Origin: Trichostrongylus colubriformis
Lineage: Eukaryota; Nematoda; Chromadorea; Rhabditida; Trichostrongylidae
Assembly: GCA_963978905.1 (NCBI GenBank)
Contig: OZ022259.1
Coordinates: 1,240,001-1,304,000, forward strand
DNA: 64,000 nucleotides
Direction of reading: 5' to 3'
In this document: positions 63,986 to 64,000 of the stretch, piece by piece
Position numbering within the stretch: the stretch's first letter is position 1
How the letters are laid out: each line of letters starts with the position of its first letter
Notes under the pieces: model-generated
The model's database searches: none
What the model was told of the DNA's origin: nothing
Seen by the model: the letters and a program-made list of their open reading frames with translations, nothing else
Position numbers and translations under genes: made by a program

Positions 63986-64000
63986 ATGAAAGTCTTGAAA

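Overview
This is eukaryotic, almost certainly nematode, DNA. Four host genes can be read exon by exon: VPS53, KIN17, a FAM32A homologue and the vesicular GABA transporter UNC-47. They have short exons, TTTCAG-type acceptors, an acceptor a few bases upstream of most start codons (as expected for spliced-leader trans-splicing) and one closely spaced gene pair that looks like an operon. The density of mariner-like elements, MITEs and Penelope-like remnants, and introns swollen by them, suggests a clade V (strongylid or hookworm-like) parasite. That placement is inference.

Layout. 1-21.6 kb, minus strand: at least six exons, each encoding a complete Mos1/SETMAR-type mariner DNA-binding domain (paired-like double helix-turn-helix, HTH) with no catalytic domain. 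They are joined by short acidic linker exons whose splice phases fit, so they read as one long multi-HTH gene that enters from above 21.6 kb and may continue past base 1. Its introns hold hairpin mariner derivatives, a 1.3-kb palindrome, Penelope-type inverted repeats and several MITE families. 24.0-32.2 kb, minus: VPS53 (19 exons, 802 aa), with a mariner in intron 18 and a nested Penelope-like element with a GIY-YIG nuclease ORF in intron 15. 33.5-37.7 kb, plus: KIN17 (11 exons, 444 aa) followed after 188 bp by FAM32A (2 exons, 102 aa). 38.1-44.7 kb, minus: unc-47 (10 exons, about 475 aa), carrying one apparent single-base frameshift in exon 3 and a decayed mariner in intron 1. 44.7-64 kb: gene-poor, with a dead Tc1/mariner-superfamily element at 54-55.3 kb, MITE fragments, homopolymer tracts and a broken pogo-type (DDE_1) transposase at 63-64 kb.

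The genes are unrelated in function: VPS53 in endosome-to-Golgi tethering, KIN17 and FAM32A in nuclear RNA/DNA processes, UNC-47 in synaptic vesicle loading. The most unusual item is the multi-HTH gene, which seems to grow by duplicating HTH-plus-linker modules; the last two modules form a clear segmental duplication. Exon boundaries were read by eye from homology, splice signals and phase; no alignment or gene finder was run.
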